From: Nonlabens sp. Hel1_33_55
GTDB lineage: Bacteria; Bacteroidota; Bacteroidia; Flavobacteriales; Flavobacteriaceae
Length of the DNA: 64,000 bases
Reading direction: 5' to 3'
Assembly: GCF_900101765.1 (NCBI RefSeq)
Contig: NZ_LT627735.1
Coordinates: forward strand, 1 to 64,000
Positions 20,147 through 29,434 of the stretch are shown piece by piece (positions within the stretch are counted from its first letter, which is position 1; every line of letters begins with the position of its first letter). A program made the translations under genes and the position numbers. The notes beneath the pieces were generated by a model, which had not been told where the DNA came from, made no database searches, and saw nothing but the letters and a program-made list of their open reading frames with translations.

Positions 20147-22138
20147 ATGATGAAAAAATTATTTATTGTTTTAATAGCGTTAATGGCGACCAATGGTGTG
20201 GCTCAAGAACGTAAAGTTAATAAAGCAGGAAAGGAATATACCAATCTCGCTTTTATTGATGCTCAAGAACTGTACTTGAGAATTGTGAAGAACGGCTATT
20301 CTAGTCCTGAAATATTGGCTAAGTTGGGTGACACTTATTACTTTAATGACGACTTGCAAGAAAGTTACAATTGGTATAGTCAACTATTTGAAAAATACAG
20401 TGATAACATCAAGCCAGAATATTATTTTAGATATGCACAATCGCTAAAATCGGTAAGAAGATATGATGAAGCAGATGTGTTGATGGCAAAATTCAATACG
20501 TTTAAAGGTTATGATAGTCGTGCAGATAATTATTCCAAACAACCTGATTACCTTCAAATCATTGATTTCCAGTCTGGTCGTTTTGAGGTAGAAAACGCAA
20601 GAGAGATCAATTCATTTACAGCAGATTTTGGACCATCTTTTTATGATGATCAAAACCAAGTTGTATTTGCCACTGCGAGAGATACAGGTTCTTTTATTAA
20701 GAGAGTTCATGAATGGAACGAACAGGCATTTTTGCAATTGTACACATCAGATGCAGATAGTGACGGTAAATTAGATAACGCTCGCAATTTAAGTTCTGCA
20801 CTCAACACAAAATGGCATGAAAGCACACCAGGTTTTACAACTGATGGTGAGACCGTTTATTTTACCAGAAACAACTCTGAGAAAGGAAGATTGAGACAAG
20901 ATGTTGATGGATTGACTAAACTTAAGATTTTCAAATCCACTCGTAAAGGAAACAGTTGGACCAATGCAGTTGAAGTAAGTTTCAATAGCGATGAATACAG
21001 TACGGCACATCCAGCATTGACTCCAGATGGTAAAAAGTTATTCTTTGTAAGTGACATGCCAGGCAGTATAGGTTATGATCCAGAAGAAGAATTTACTAGA
21101 TCAGATATATGGGTTGCAGATGTTGCTTTAGATGGTACACTTAGTGAACCTCGCAATGTGGAGAGCATCAATACTAATGGACGTGAATCATTTCCTTTTG
21201 TTAGTAAAAATAACGTACTCTATTTTGCAAGTACAGGTCATCAAGGACTTGGTGGCTTGGATGTCTTTGCGAGCACCATCAATGCAGATGGAAGTATGAG
21301 TGAGGTGATTAATATAGGTAAGCCCGTTAATACTCCTTACGATGATTTTAGTTTTATCGTTGATGATGATACTAATCTTGGATACTTTAGCTCCAATCGT
21401 CCAGGTGGTAAAGGTGATGATGATATCTATAGATTCAAGCAGATGGAGCAGCTGCGCAATATGTGTGAGATTCTACTCACTGGAACAGTAACTGATGCTC
21501 AAACTGATGAGCCATTAGAAGGTGCTCTAGTTAGCATTATGGATTCCAATAATAATCAAATTGACCAAATCACAACCCGTGCGAACGGTAAGTATGTTTT
21601 CAAGCTTGAATGTGATAAGCAATATTTTGTAAGAGCTGCTAAGGAAGATTATACTCCAGATGAAGAATTGTTCACTACACCAGCTACAAGTGACTTTATT
21701 GATATTCCATTAGAGCTTTCGAATTCTAAGATTCCAGTATTGGAATGTGATGACTTGGCAAAAATTCTTGATATCGAGCAGATCTATTTTGATTTTGATA
21801 AATCAAATATTAGAAGCGACGCGGCTGCAGAGCTGGCTAAAATTCAGGCATTCTTAGAATTGTATCCTCAAACAAAAATTGAGATTCGATCCCACACAGA
21901 TAGCCGTGCAAACGATGCCTATAATGATGCATTATCAGAGCGCAGAGCTCAAAGCACTAGAAGCTGGCTTATCGATAAAGGTATCGATGCCAACCGCATC
22001 ACTGCCAAAGGTTATGGAGAGCGTCAGCTAGTGAACAGATGTTCTAACGGCGTGAGCTGTACACCAGCAGAACACCAACTTAACCGTAGATCTGAATTTA
22101 TCGTTTCAGGACTAGAGAATTATACGGACTGTGAATAA
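20147..22138 (+). CDS. OmpA family protein with TPR-like, PD40 and peptidoglycan-binding domains
   Basis: This 663-residue protein begins with a signal peptide (ending GVAQ), then helical TPR-like repeats (about 30-125), WD40-like PD40 repeats (about 160-430, e.g. TPDGKKLFFVSDMPG), a carboxypeptidase-regulatory-like beta-sandwich (about 445-520, GTVTDAQTDEPLEGALV) and a C-terminal OmpA domain (about 550-660) with IYFDFDKSNIR and the peptidoglycan-binding segment SHTDSRANDAYND-LSERRA. Such proteins anchor T9SS-linked outer-membrane complexes to the cell wall. The gene follows the PorP/SprF gene by 18 bp, so the two are co-transcribed. ATG codons at 20147 and 20150 are both possible. Confidence 0.9.
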   Translation: MMKKLFIVLIALMATNGVAQERKVNKAGKEYTNLAFIDAQELYLRIVKNGYSSPEILAKLGDTYYFNDDLQESYNWYSQLFEKYSDNIKPEYYFRYAQSLKSVRRYDEADVLMAKFNTFKGYDSRADNYSKQPDYLQIIDFQSGRFEVENAREINSFTADFGPSFYDDQNQVVFATARDTGSFIKRVHEWNEQAFLQLYTSDADSDGKLDNARNLSSALNTKWHESTPGFTTDGETVYFTRNNSEKGRLRQDVDGLTKLKIFKSTRKGNSWTNAVEVSFNSDEYSTAHPALTPDGKKLFFVSDMPGSIGYDPEEEFTRSDIWVADVALDGTLSEPRNVESINTNGRESFPFVSKNNVLYFASTGHQGLGGLDVFASTINADGSMSEVINIGKPVNTPYDDFSFIVDDDTNLGYFSSNRPGGKGDDDIYRFKQMEQLRNMCEILLTGTVTDAQTDEPLEGALVSIMDSNNNQIDQITTRANGKYVFKLECDKQYFVRAAKEDYTPDEELFTTPATSDFIDIPLELSNSKIPVLECDDLAKILDIEQIYFDFDKSNIRSDAAAELAKIQAFLELYPQTKIEIRSHTDSRANDAYNDALSERRAQSTRSWLIDKGIDANRITAKGYGERQLVNRCSNGVSCTPAEHQLNRRSEFIVSGLENYTDCE

Positions 22139-22161
22139 AAACTAATGGTTGTGATAAATAC

Positions 22162-22190
22162 AAAAAGGCTTCCCACGGGAAGCCTTTTTT
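22162..22190. terminator. Bidirectional terminator between ompA-family gene and prfC
   Basis: AAAAAGGCTTCCC and GGGAAGCCTTTTTT form a 13-bp stem with a 2-base loop, bounded by A and T tracts, between two convergent genes. Confidence 0.9.
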
Positions 22191-22209
22191 AGTTTCGCTA
22201 CTTTTTTAA

Positions 22210-23811
22210 TTACTGTGCAATGCTATCAAATTCTGACACGAAATGAAATTTGATGCTAGGATATTTTTGTTGGGTCATTTGCAATGAGAATGCAGAATCT
22301 GCAAAGAAGACTAATTGACCTCTTTTGTCATGAGCAAGGAATTTGGCTTTAACCCGTTTGAAGTCTTTAAATTCATCAGAGTTTTGGTCGGCCGTATCTA
22401 CCCAACAAGCCTTATGTACATTTAGATTTTCATAAGAACAGGTAGCTCCATACTCGTGTTCCAATCGGTATTGAATCACCTCAAACTGAAGAGCACCTAC
22501 CGTACCTATAACTTTACGACCATTTAGTTCTAAGGTGAATAATTGAGCAACACCTTCATCCATGAGCTGATCAACACCTTTTGCAAGTTGCTTTGATTTC
22601 ATGGGATCAGCATTGTTGATGTATCTAAAATGCTCCGGAGAAAAAGAAGGAATTCCTTTATAGTGCAGATCTTCGCCAGCGGTAAGTGTATCACCTATTT
22701 TAAAGTTCCCAGTATCATGGAGACCTACTATATCTCCTGGGAATGACTCATCAACGATTTCTTTCTTTTCTGCAAAGAATGCATTAGGGCTTGAGAATTT
22801 CAGATTTTTATCGAGTCTCACGTGTTTGTAAGCTGTGTTACGCTCAAAGACACCACTAACTACTTTGACAAATGCCAACCGATCTCTATGTCTAGGATCC
22901 ATGTTTGCATGGATTTTAAATACAAAGCCGCTGAATTCTTTTTCGTCTGGCTCTACTAAACGTTCTTCTGCTTTTTTTGGTCTAGGTGCTGGCGCTATAT
23001 CAATAAATCCATCCAATAACTCTTTTACCCCAAAGTTGTGAAGTGCGCTCCCAAAAAAGATGGGTTGCAATTTACCATCAAGATATTCCTGACGATTGTA
23101 CTCAGGATAAATTCCTGTCACTAATTCAATTTCTTCTCTTAATGTTTCTGCTGCTTTGGAACCTACTAATTCGTCTAGCTTTGGGTCGGCAAGGTCATTT
23201 ATTGAGATTAGATTTTTACGTTGTTTAACGGAATCTCCTGTGAAGAGATTCACATTTTTCTTAGCAATGTTGTAGATCCCTTTCAAATCATATCCCATTC
23301 CTATGGGGAAACTTAAAGGAGTAACTCTCAAGTGCAATTTTTGCTCAATTTCATCCATCAGGTCAAAGGCATCCTTTCCCTCGCGATCCATCTTATTGAT
23401 AAAAACGATGATAGGAATGTTGCGCATGCGACACACTTCAACAAGCTTTTCAGTTTGCTCTTCAACACCTTTTGCAACGTCAATCACAACGATAACACTA
23501 TCTACAGCGGTCAAGGTTCTAAAAGTATCTTCTGCAAAGTCTTTGTGACCTGGAGTGTCAAGAATATTTATTTTCTTGTTGTCATATTCAAAGGCAAGAA
23601 CAGACGTGGCTACAGATATCCCGCGCTGTCTTTCAATTTCCATGAAATCACTAGCTGCACCTTTCTTGATTTTATTCGACTTGACAGCACCAGCCTCCTG
23701 AATAGCACCACCATACAATAGTAGTTTTTCGGTAAGCGTGGTCTTACCTGCATCTGGGTGCGAGATGATACCAAAGGTTCTTCTGCGGGCTATTTGATCT
23801 TTAAATTTCAT
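22210..23811 (-). CDS. prfC: Peptide chain release factor 3 (RF-3 GTPase)
   Basis: The 533-residue protein is a translational GTPase that removes RF1/RF2 from the ribosome after peptide release. The G domain shows G1 (SHPDAGKTT), the switch region (ERQRGISVATS), G3 (DTPGHKDF) and G4 (FINKMDREG), followed by beta-barrel domains and the RF-3-specific C-terminal half (GALQFEVIQYRLEHEY). Length matches E. coli RF-3 (529). I chose the ATG at 23811 (MKFKDQIARRRTFG); the open frame extends 63 codons upstream without family similarity and across the promoter. A -7 box TATTTTTG lies at 23837-23830. It is a single-gene unit, convergent with the OmpA gene. Confidence 0.95.
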   Translation of the reverse strand: MKFKDQIARRRTFGIISHPDAGKTTLTEKLLLYGGAIQEAGAVKSNKIKKGAASDFMEIERQRGISVATSVLAFEYDNKKINILDTPGHKDFAEDTFRTLTAVDSVIVVIDVAKGVEEQTEKLVEVCRMRNIPIIVFINKMDREGKDAFDLMDEIEQKLHLRVTPLSFPIGMGYDLKGIYNIAKKNVNLFTGDSVKQRKNLISINDLADPKLDELVGSKAAETLREEIELVTGIYPEYNRQEYLDGKLQPIFFGSALHNFGVKELLDGFIDIAPAPRPKKAEERLVEPDEKEFSGFVFKIHANMDPRHRDRLAFVKVVSGVFERNTAYKHVRLDKNLKFSSPNAFFAEKKEIVDESFPGDIVGLHDTGNFKIGDTLTAGEDLHYKGIPSFSPEHFRYINNADPMKSKQLAKGVDQLMDEGVAQLFTLELNGRKVIGTVGALQFEVIQYRLEHEYGATCSYENLNVHKACWVDTADQNSDEFKDFKRVKAKFLAHDKRGQLVFFADSAFSLQMTQQKYPSIKFHFVSEFDSIAQ

Positions 23812-23829
23812 AGATGTTTTAATCGAGTG

Positions 23830-23837
23830 CAAAAATA
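23830..23837 (-). promoter_or_regulatory. Bacteroidota -7 promoter box upstream of prfC
   Basis: TATTTTTG on the minus strand fits TAnnTTTG and lies 18 bases before the prfC ATG. A clear -33 TTG at the usual spacing was not found. Confidence 0.5.
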
Positions 23838-23903
23838 CGTTTAATGCATGATCTTGTAAAGAGCAATCAAAATTTCGACAACATGGATGTAAGGCGATAC
23901 GCA

Positions 23904-23930
23904 TTGGTAGTTGATCCTTTCGTATTTTTG
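23904..23930 (+). promoter_or_regulatory. Promoter of the idi-queD-manA operon
   Basis: TTG at 23904-23906 and TATTTTTG at 23923-23930 are separated by 16 bases, close to the Bacteroidota pattern TTG-N17-23-TAnnTTTG. The proposed idi start is 18 bases downstream. Confidence 0.55.
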
Positions 23931-23947
23931 AGACTGAAAGCAACACA

Positions 23948-24460
23948 TTGGAAGAAAAAGTAATACTAGTCAACGAGAAGGACGAGCAAATAGGTACCAT
24001 GGAAAAGATTGAGGCTCATGAAAAGGCCTTGCTTCATAGGGCTTTTTCCGTTTTTGTACTCAATGACCAGAATGAAATCATGCTCCAGCAGCGAGCACTT
24101 GAAAAATACCACTCACCAGGATTATGGACCAACACCTGTTGTAGCCATCAACGTGAGGGCGAGTCAAACATTGCAGCTGGCAAACGACGCTTGATGGAGG
24201 AAATGGGATTCACCACAGATCTTAAAGAGCTTTTCAAGTTTATCTATATCGCACCTTTTGATAATGGTTTGACAGAACATGAGCTGGATCATGTCATGGT
24301 AGGAACATTCAATGAAGAACCTAACTTAAACCCTCATGAAGTGGCAGATTGGAAATGGATGACCGCTAGCGACGTGCGTGCAGATATTGACAAACAACCA
24401 GAAATTTATACAGAGTGGTTCAAGATCATCTTTGATCAATACTACAATCATATCTCATGA
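23948..24460 (+). CDS. idi: Isopentenyl-diphosphate delta-isomerase, type I (Nudix fold)
   Basis: This 170-residue cytosolic enzyme interconverts isopentenyl and dimethylallyl diphosphate, the building blocks of isoprenoids such as quinones and carotenoids. Visible motifs are the catalytic-Cys segment WTNTCCSHQREGE, the Nudix-like AAGKRRLMEEMGF with metal-binding glutamates, and HELDHVMVG. The start is a TTG at 23948: it keeps the conserved strand EKVILVNEKDEQIG, which the first ATG (24000) would remove. It overlaps queD by 4 bp (ATGA) and heads a three-gene operon with queD and manA; the three pathways are otherwise unrelated. Confidence 0.92.
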   Translation: MEEKVILVNEKDEQIGTMEKIEAHEKALLHRAFSVFVLNDQNEIMLQQRALEKYHSPGLWTNTCCSHQREGESNIAAGKRRLMEEMGFTTDLKELFKFIYIAPFDNGLTEHELDHVMVGTFNEEPNLNPHEVADWKWMTASDVRADIDKQPEIYTEWFKIIFDQYYNHIS

Positions 24461-24867
24461 GAATCACCGCCTACAGGAAAGCGCATTTCAATGCAGCACA
24501 TAGATTATATCGTCAAGATTGGGATGACCAAAAGAATCTAGAGGTGTTCGGTAAATGCAGTAATCCTCACTATCACGGGCATAATTATGATCTTGAAGTA
24601 GGCGTTACTGGAACGGTAGATCCTGAAACTGGTTTTTTGATTGATCTCAAAATCTTAAAAGAAATCATTAAAGAACATGTTGAGGATGCACTAGATCACA
24701 AAAACCTTAATGAAGAAGTTGAAGAATTCAAAAACCTAAATCCTACGGCTGAGAATATCGCATTTGTCATCTATAATAAAATTAAAAAACAACTGGATTC
24801 TAAATACGACCTAGAAATCAAGTTGTATGAAACGCCGCGCAATTTTGTCGTATACACAGGAGATTGA
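24457..24867 (+). CDS. queD: 6-carboxy-5,6,7,8-tetrahydropterin synthase (QueD)
   Basis: This 136-residue protein belongs to the 6-pyruvoyltetrahydropterin synthase family. QueD makes 6-carboxytetrahydropterin from dihydroneopterin triphosphate, the step before QueE in preQ0/queuosine synthesis. Zinc-binding histidines are visible in FNAAHRL and HYHGHNY, with Cys in FGKCSNPHYHGH, and the catalytic segment LDHKNLNE and LYETP near the end. The queE gene is at 57838 in this window, which supports the queuosine role over a biopterin role. Start ATG overlaps the idi stop; its stop overlaps the manA ATG. Confidence 0.9.
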   Translation: MRITAYRKAHFNAAHRLYRQDWDDQKNLEVFGKCSNPHYHGHNYDLEVGVTGTVDPETGFLIDLKILKEIIKEHVEDALDHKNLNEEVEEFKNLNPTAENIAFVIYNKIKKQLDSKYDLEIKLYETPRNFVVYTGD

Positions 24868-25838
24868 TGAAATGGTATCCAATCATTTTCAAACCCATCT
24901 ATAAAGAGAAAATCTGGGGTGGCTCAAAGTTGAACGATCTAAAATCGCTGGATTCGCCTATATCAAAATTGGGTGAGAGTTGGGAAATTAGCGATGTAGG
25001 CGATACCATATCTGTCGTGAGTAATGGAGAGTTAGCAGGTATTTCATTAAATGAATTGCTGGAAAAACATAGCCTTGAGGTACTGGGTAAGCGCGTTAAG
25101 GATCGATTTGGGAAGCGCTTTCCTCTTCTTATCAAATACATTGATACGGCGCGCGATCTATCCGTTCAGTTGCATCCAGATGATGAGACAGCACAGAAAA
25201 AGCACGGTAGCTTCGGTAAGACAGAGATGTGGTATGTGATGGACGCACAAGAAGATGCACGATTGACTCTGGGATTTGAGGAGGCTTCCAGTAAGTCCGC
25301 TTTCGCGAAAGCGATATCATCCAACAACGTCCCTGCATTATTAAATTATGAGAACGTAAAACCAGGTGAGTCCTTTCTTATCCAACCAGGATTTATTCAT
25401 GCCATAGGTGCAGGCGTCACGCTTGCAGAAATTCAACAAAGCAGCGATATCACCTACCGAATCTATGATTATGAACGCACTGATGACGACGGTAACCAGC
25501 GCGAATTACACATAGAGGACTCTATCGCCATGGCAGATTATAGCAAGGCAGAAAGTTATCGTTTGAACTATGACCATGATACATTAGGAGTTCAAGAACT
25601 TGCTAAAACTTCTTATTTTGAAACCTTTGTTCTTCAATTCACTGGAAGATTTAATTTAGAATTAAAATCAGGCTCAAGCTTCACAATACTAATGAATGTA
25701 GGTGAAGCGTGTGAACTTATTCATGATGGTCAAAGCTATGGATTTGGATATGCACAGACTTATTTGATACCCGCAGCTTTAAAAGATCTTCAGGCAAACT
25801 GCTTAGGACAAGGCAAGTTATTGACCGTATCAATATAG
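24867..25838 (+). CDS. manA: Mannose-6-phosphate isomerase, class I
   Basis: The 323-residue protein is a zinc-dependent cupin isomerase converting fructose-6-phosphate and mannose-6-phosphate, feeding GDP-mannose and surface sugars. Family motifs are IWGGSKL near the N-terminus, the metal-site segment VQLHPDDETA, EMWYVM, and the active-site GFIHAIGAGVTLAEIQQSSDITYRIYDY. The ATG at 24867 overlaps the queD stop as TGATG; the preceding TTG is less likely. The 16-bp palindrome at 25298 encodes AFAKA inside the protein between conserved segments. Confidence 0.92.
   Translation: MKWYPIIFKPIYKEKIWGGSKLNDLKSLDSPISKLGESWEISDVGDTISVVSNGELAGISLNELLEKHSLEVLGKRVKDRFGKRFPLLIKYIDTARDLSVQLHPDDETAQKKHGSFGKTEMWYVMDAQEDARLTLGFEEASSKSAFAKAISSNNVPALLNYENVKPGESFLIQPGFIHAIGAGVTLAEIQQSSDITYRIYDYERTDDDGNQRELHIEDSIAMADYSKAESYRLNYDHDTLGVQELAKTSYFETFVLQFTGRFNLELKSGSSFTILMNVGEACELIHDGQSYGFGYAQTYLIPAALKDLQANCLGQGKLLTVSI
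25298..25313. repeat. 16-bp palindrome CGCTTTCGCGAAAGCG inside manA
   Basis: Exact copy, read in frame as A-F-A-K-A within SKSAFAKAISS. Confidence 0.95.
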
Positions 25839-25851
25839 ACGTAGAATTACG

Positions 25852-25859
25852 TATTTTTG
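25852..25859 (+). promoter_or_regulatory. -7 promoter box upstream of the 88-residue gene
   Basis: TATTTTTG matches TAnnTTTG and lies 18 bases before the ATG at 25878. TTGACC at 25821 is too far away for a normal -33 element. Confidence 0.5.
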
Positions 25860-25877
25860 CATCAAATTTGAAAACCC

Positions 25878-26144
25878 ATGGCAAGTATTAGAGACCTCAA
25901 ACAGGACATCAATTATGTTCTAGGAGATATCATTGAAGCAGCGCTTATTTCACAGGCGGTAAATCCTGAGAAAAATGAAGCAGAAGCTGAAAAAATCGTA
26001 GATGATAGCATCGAGACTTTTGATGAATTGATCGCAAGAGTTAACGATAAAAAAGTAGATAACAGAGCTGCTCACTTAAAACAAGTGCGCGCAGATCTAG
26101 AAACTGAAGGCAAGAAGTTAATTGAAAGAGTTAATAAACTCTAA
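25878..26144 (+). CDS. Conserved small helical protein of unknown function
   Basis: The 88-residue product (MASIRDLKQDINYVLGDIIE) is charged, has no signal peptide or membrane segment and is probably all helix, perhaps a short coiled coil. It looks like a flavobacterial family without assigned function. The gene has its own -7 promoter box and starts 39 bp after manA. Its stop codon overlaps the stop of the convergent lipoprotein gene. I do not recognise a specific function. Confidence 0.75.
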   Translation: MASIRDLKQDINYVLGDIIEAALISQAVNPEKNEAEAEKIVDDSIETFDELIARVNDKKVDNRAAHLKQVRADLETEGKKLIERVNKL

Positions 26145-26851
26145 TTAAGCTTTGCTTTCTTAATCATTTCAGACAGGTTTTTTCCATAAAGACTTGTCTG
26201 AATTTTTTTTGGCATCATATTGTAGATGCTGTCAACCAGTTTAGGGTTGGCATCAAATCCTTCTTGTAGTAGTATAAACGGTGCCACTTCATTATCCTTA
26301 TGGACACTGGCATAATTCAAGGCATAAAGAATGCGCTTTCTCAAATACTTATCATAGTCTGCATTAAGAGACTCAATTTCAATTGCAGATGGATTTTCTT
26401 CTGTGCTCAATTCCATACTGCGTTTCATCAAATCAGTGTAAACAGCATCCAGTTTAGAAGTATTTTCCTTGAAAGTGGCCAGTAGCAATTGGTTTTTTGA
26501 TCCTAACACTTCAGCATCTTCTTCAAAACTTTGGAGATTTGAATTGATCGTCATAATTGTATCCTCTGCAAAAAATCCTATGCGATCATCATATTTAGAT
26601 CCGTCCTTTACATCGAGGTAGAGATATAAAAACTCTGGTTCAGTTAGATCATATGTGAGTTTGAAATCACTCGAGCCATCAAGTGCAACACTATCCAATG
26701 TTATCAAGGTGGAATCCTGAACTTTCTGCAACAAGACGCTACCAACCTTCAAACCTTTTATGGTGCCTTGTACAGCAAATCGGTTTTGGGTTTCTTGCTC
26801 ACAAGAGCTAAGAATTAATAGGGATAGGAAAAGAATTAGGGTTGCTCTCAT
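26141..26851 (-). CDS. DUF4369-domain lipoprotein
   Basis: The 236-residue protein starts at the ATG 26851, directly giving a lipoprotein signal peptide with lipobox LILSSC. The N-terminal half is a DUF4369-like beta domain (VQGTIKGLKVGSVLLQKV, then FLYLYLDVKDG), common in Bacteroidota envelope proteins that often precede a thioredoxin-like domain. Here the C-terminal half is helical and I see no CxxC, so the thioredoxin part is absent. Function unknown; probably anchored in the outer membrane facing the periplasm. Confidence 0.75.
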   Translation of the reverse strand: MRATLILFLSLLILSSCEQETQNRFAVQGTIKGLKVGSVLLQKVQDSTLITLDSVALDGSSDFKLTYDLTEPEFLYLYLDVKDGSKYDDRIGFFAEDTIMTINSNLQSFEEDAEVLGSKNQLLLATFKENTSKLDAVYTDLMKRSMELSTEENPSAIEIESLNADYDKYLRKRILYALNYASVHKDNEVAPFILLQEGFDANPKLVDSIYNMMPKKIQTSLYGKNLSEMIKKAKLN

Positions 26852-26894
26852 GCTATTGATTTTGGGCTGCAAATATGCAGCAAACTTTTAGAAT

Positions 26895-28211
26895 TTATGC
26901 AGGTGCTGCGATCTGCATTAAAATGGTACATAATATTGCACCTACAGTTCCCACAACGTAGCCAAAAACAGCTAACAAAACACCAACCGTGGTGAGTGAT
27001 GGATGAAATTCTGCCGCTACAACTGGTGCGCTAGCAGCACCACCAACATTTGCCTGACTACCTACCGCCATAAAGAAATAAGGAGATTTGGTCAATTTTG
27101 CTATTAGAATAAGTAATCCAGCATGAATAGAAATCCAGATCAAGCCCACTAGAATCAACCACGGATTTTCCAGTATCTGCCTCAAGTCCATTTTTACACC
27201 TATAGTTGCCACCAAAATGTAAATAAATATGCTCCCAATTCTGGAGGCACCAGTTCCTTCATATTTTTTGACTGGAGTATAGGATAGTAGAATTCCTATA
27301 ATCGTAGCGATAGAGATAAGCCAGAAAAACTGACTCGTCAAAAAGCTCAAATAAATATTCTCCCGAATGGACTCAATACTTTCCATCCATCCCGATAAGT
27401 AATCGCCACTAAAATGAGCAATACTTACTGCTCCAAGTCCTAGTCCAAGCATCACCATAATATCAGTAAGAGTGGCCTCGCGTTTCACGCTCAAGGTGTA
27501 ATCAGTAATCTTTTTCTTGAGTTTTTCTATTGACCCAACATCTGCGCCGGTCCATTTATCAAATCTAGCGGAATATCCTATCCCAAGCAGAAGCACAGCC
27601 ATCCAAATATTAGCCACAACAATATCTACCAGCACCATGCCGCCGTATAAATCGTCGTTGAATTGGTAAACTTCCAGCATGGCAGCCTGATTAGCGCCAC
27701 CACCTATCCAGCTACCAGCAATGGTACTCAGTCCACGCCATACCGCATCTGGTCCTGCACCGCCAACAGTTTCTGGACTAAATGTGGATACGATCAATAT
27801 AGCTATAGGACCACCTATGACAATACCAACGGTTCCAGTAAGGAACATAATCAGGGCTTTGGGACCTAAATTAAAAACTGCTTTGAGGTCAATGCTTAAG
27901 GTCATTAACACTAGTGCTGCTGGTAACAGATAACGCGACGCCATAAAATATAGGGAAGAGCTATTTTCTACGATCTGGCCATCTTCCACTGTTTTCCATT
28001 CTGAGCCTATCAATCCAAAAGAACTCATAATTGACGGAATTAAATAACACATTAATAGAGCTGGAACGAACTTATAAAACTTCTGCCAGAAGCCTTTAGT
28101 TCTTGATGAAGTGTAGAATACAAAACCTAGAGCTGCCATCAATAGCCCAAAAACGATGGTGTCTTGAGTTATCAGTGGCGAGGTATCGATAAGAGTTTCT
28201 TGTATGGTCAT
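26895..28211 (-). CDS. DUF819 family integral membrane protein (YjcL-like putative transporter)
   Basis: The 438-residue protein has about ten to twelve hydrophobic helices and the DUF819 features GGPIAILIVSTFSPE, the glycine-rich GSWIGGGANQAAMLEVYQF and a C-terminal VGSQANVGGAASAPVVA. The glycine/asparagine re-entrant motifs repeated in the two halves suggest a transporter with inverted symmetry; the substrate is unknown. The start at 28211 (MTIQETLIDTS) is preferred to the upstream TTG-type extension. The gene stands alone on the minus strand, between a lipoprotein and a hydrolase. Confidence 0.82.
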   Translation of the reverse strand: MTIQETLIDTSPLITQDTIVFGLLMAALGFVFYTSSRTKGFWQKFYKFVPALLMCYLIPSIMSSFGLIGSEWKTVEDGQIVENSSSLYFMASRYLLPAALVLMTLSIDLKAVFNLGPKALIMFLTGTVGIVIGGPIAILIVSTFSPETVGGAGPDAVWRGLSTIAGSWIGGGANQAAMLEVYQFNDDLYGGMVLVDIVVANIWMAVLLLGIGYSARFDKWTGADVGSIEKLKKKITDYTLSVKREATLTDIMVMLGLGLGAVSIAHFSGDYLSGWMESIESIRENIYLSFLTSQFFWLISIATIIGILLSYTPVKKYEGTGASRIGSIFIYILVATIGVKMDLRQILENPWLILVGLIWISIHAGLLILIAKLTKSPYFFMAVGSQANVGGAASAPVVAAEFHPSLTTVGVLLAVFGYVVGTVGAILCTILMQIAAPA

Positions 28212-28331
28212 ATGGTTGCTTAAATTGGAAAAATACAATTTTAGCAAACTATAACCAGTTCAAATGAAAACTGCAAATGGTTACTAATTGGGATTAATGC
28301 AGAAGTTGGGAAAGCCTATAGATGTTGAACT

Positions 28332-29279
28332 CTATTGCTTGACAAAATTAATTAGAGTACTAACGAACTCTGGATGTAATGGGAAGCTAGGATCTGTATA
28401 GCTTTTTGCAGCTTCAATATCATCGTCACCTACTTTCTTAAAGATGTGATCCATACCTTCAATAATGAATAACTGTGACGCTGGCAATGCTTCATGAAGT
28501 ATTTTGGCTTGACTTGGATCGACCTGTCGATCTCTATTTCCATTTATAATCAAGACTGGGATATTCAAATCGCTAATCAAAACTTTAGGATTATATACCA
28601 TCCATGATTTCATGAAAGGCTGAATTCCAGGACCAACGATAGATGTTAGATATGGATTCACCTTGGTTACTACACTATCTTGGGTTTTCATTTGTGCAAA
28701 CACCGCTGCAGCTTCTTTATCAAGACCAGGAGCTTGAGCTGCTATTTGTTGCACTATAATTTCATCAATGGGATCTGCAGGGCCAGCGATTGAAACAAAG
28801 CCATCTACATTTTCATCAATCGCAAGCATGGCGACTAGTGATCCTTGACTGTGGCCTGCAAGAATAATCTTAGAAAATCTTTGATCGTCTGTAAAGTTTG
28901 CGACTACCGTTTGAGCATCAGTAACAAAATCATCAAAGCTGATGTCGTCAGTAGGCTTTCTCTCCTTAACTAAAGTAAAACTGCGCTTATCATATCGATA
29001 AGAAGCAATATTATTTTCTAACAAAACGTTGGCCAGTTGCTTGTGTGAATCGTTGCGAGTCATCATACTATTTCCGTTGCGATCGTTAGGTCCGCTACCG
29101 GTAAACAGCAACACCAATGGTACAGGCTCTGTAGTTTCAGGGATCAAAAGTGTTCCCTTTATAAATTCATTGAGGTCTAAGGTTGTAGGATTGACCTCAG
29201 CATCTCTTTTTTCCATTTTAAAAGCATCTTGAGCCATCACAAAACATGGAACTAAAAATAGGAGAAGGAATTTTTTCAT
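28332..29279 (-). CDS. Secreted alpha/beta hydrolase
   Basis: The 315-residue protein has a signal peptide (MKKFLLLFLVPCFVMAQ) and an alpha/beta-hydrolase fold: oxyanion region LFTGSGPNDRNG, nucleophile elbow LAGHSQGS, acid near INGNRDRQVDPSQA and catalytic His in GMDHIFK. It resembles periplasmic serine aminopeptidase/acyl hydrolases of Bacteroidota; the substrate cannot be read from sequence. ATG at 29279 chosen because the signal peptide begins there. Confidence 0.85.
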   Translation of the reverse strand: MKKFLLLFLVPCFVMAQDAFKMEKRDAEVNPTTLDLNEFIKGTLLIPETTEPVPLVLLFTGSGPNDRNGNSMMTRNDSHKQLANVLLENNIASYRYDKRSFTLVKERKPTDDISFDDFVTDAQTVVANFTDDQRFSKIILAGHSQGSLVAMLAIDENVDGFVSIAGPADPIDEIIVQQIAAQAPGLDKEAAAVFAQMKTQDSVVTKVNPYLTSIVGPGIQPFMKSWMVYNPKVLISDLNIPVLIINGNRDRQVDPSQAKILHEALPASQLFIIEGMDHIFKKVGDDDIEAAKSYTDPSFPLHPEFVSTLINFVKQ

Positions 29280-29434
29280 GGTCAAAGCTTTTTAGTGCGA
29301 TTTCTTTCAATCACTGAGATAAATAGTATGACAATGGCTGTGCCATTTATTCTATAAACGAAATAGAACTATAATAAAGATAAGGATTTACCAGATGTGC
29401 AAACTCTCTAAAAATTAGTGAAGGAAAGCAATTC

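Noticed and set aside
23812..24000. N-terminal extension of prfC to 24000
   Set aside because: The extra 63 residues cross the promoter and the divergent idi start and show no RF-3 similarity.
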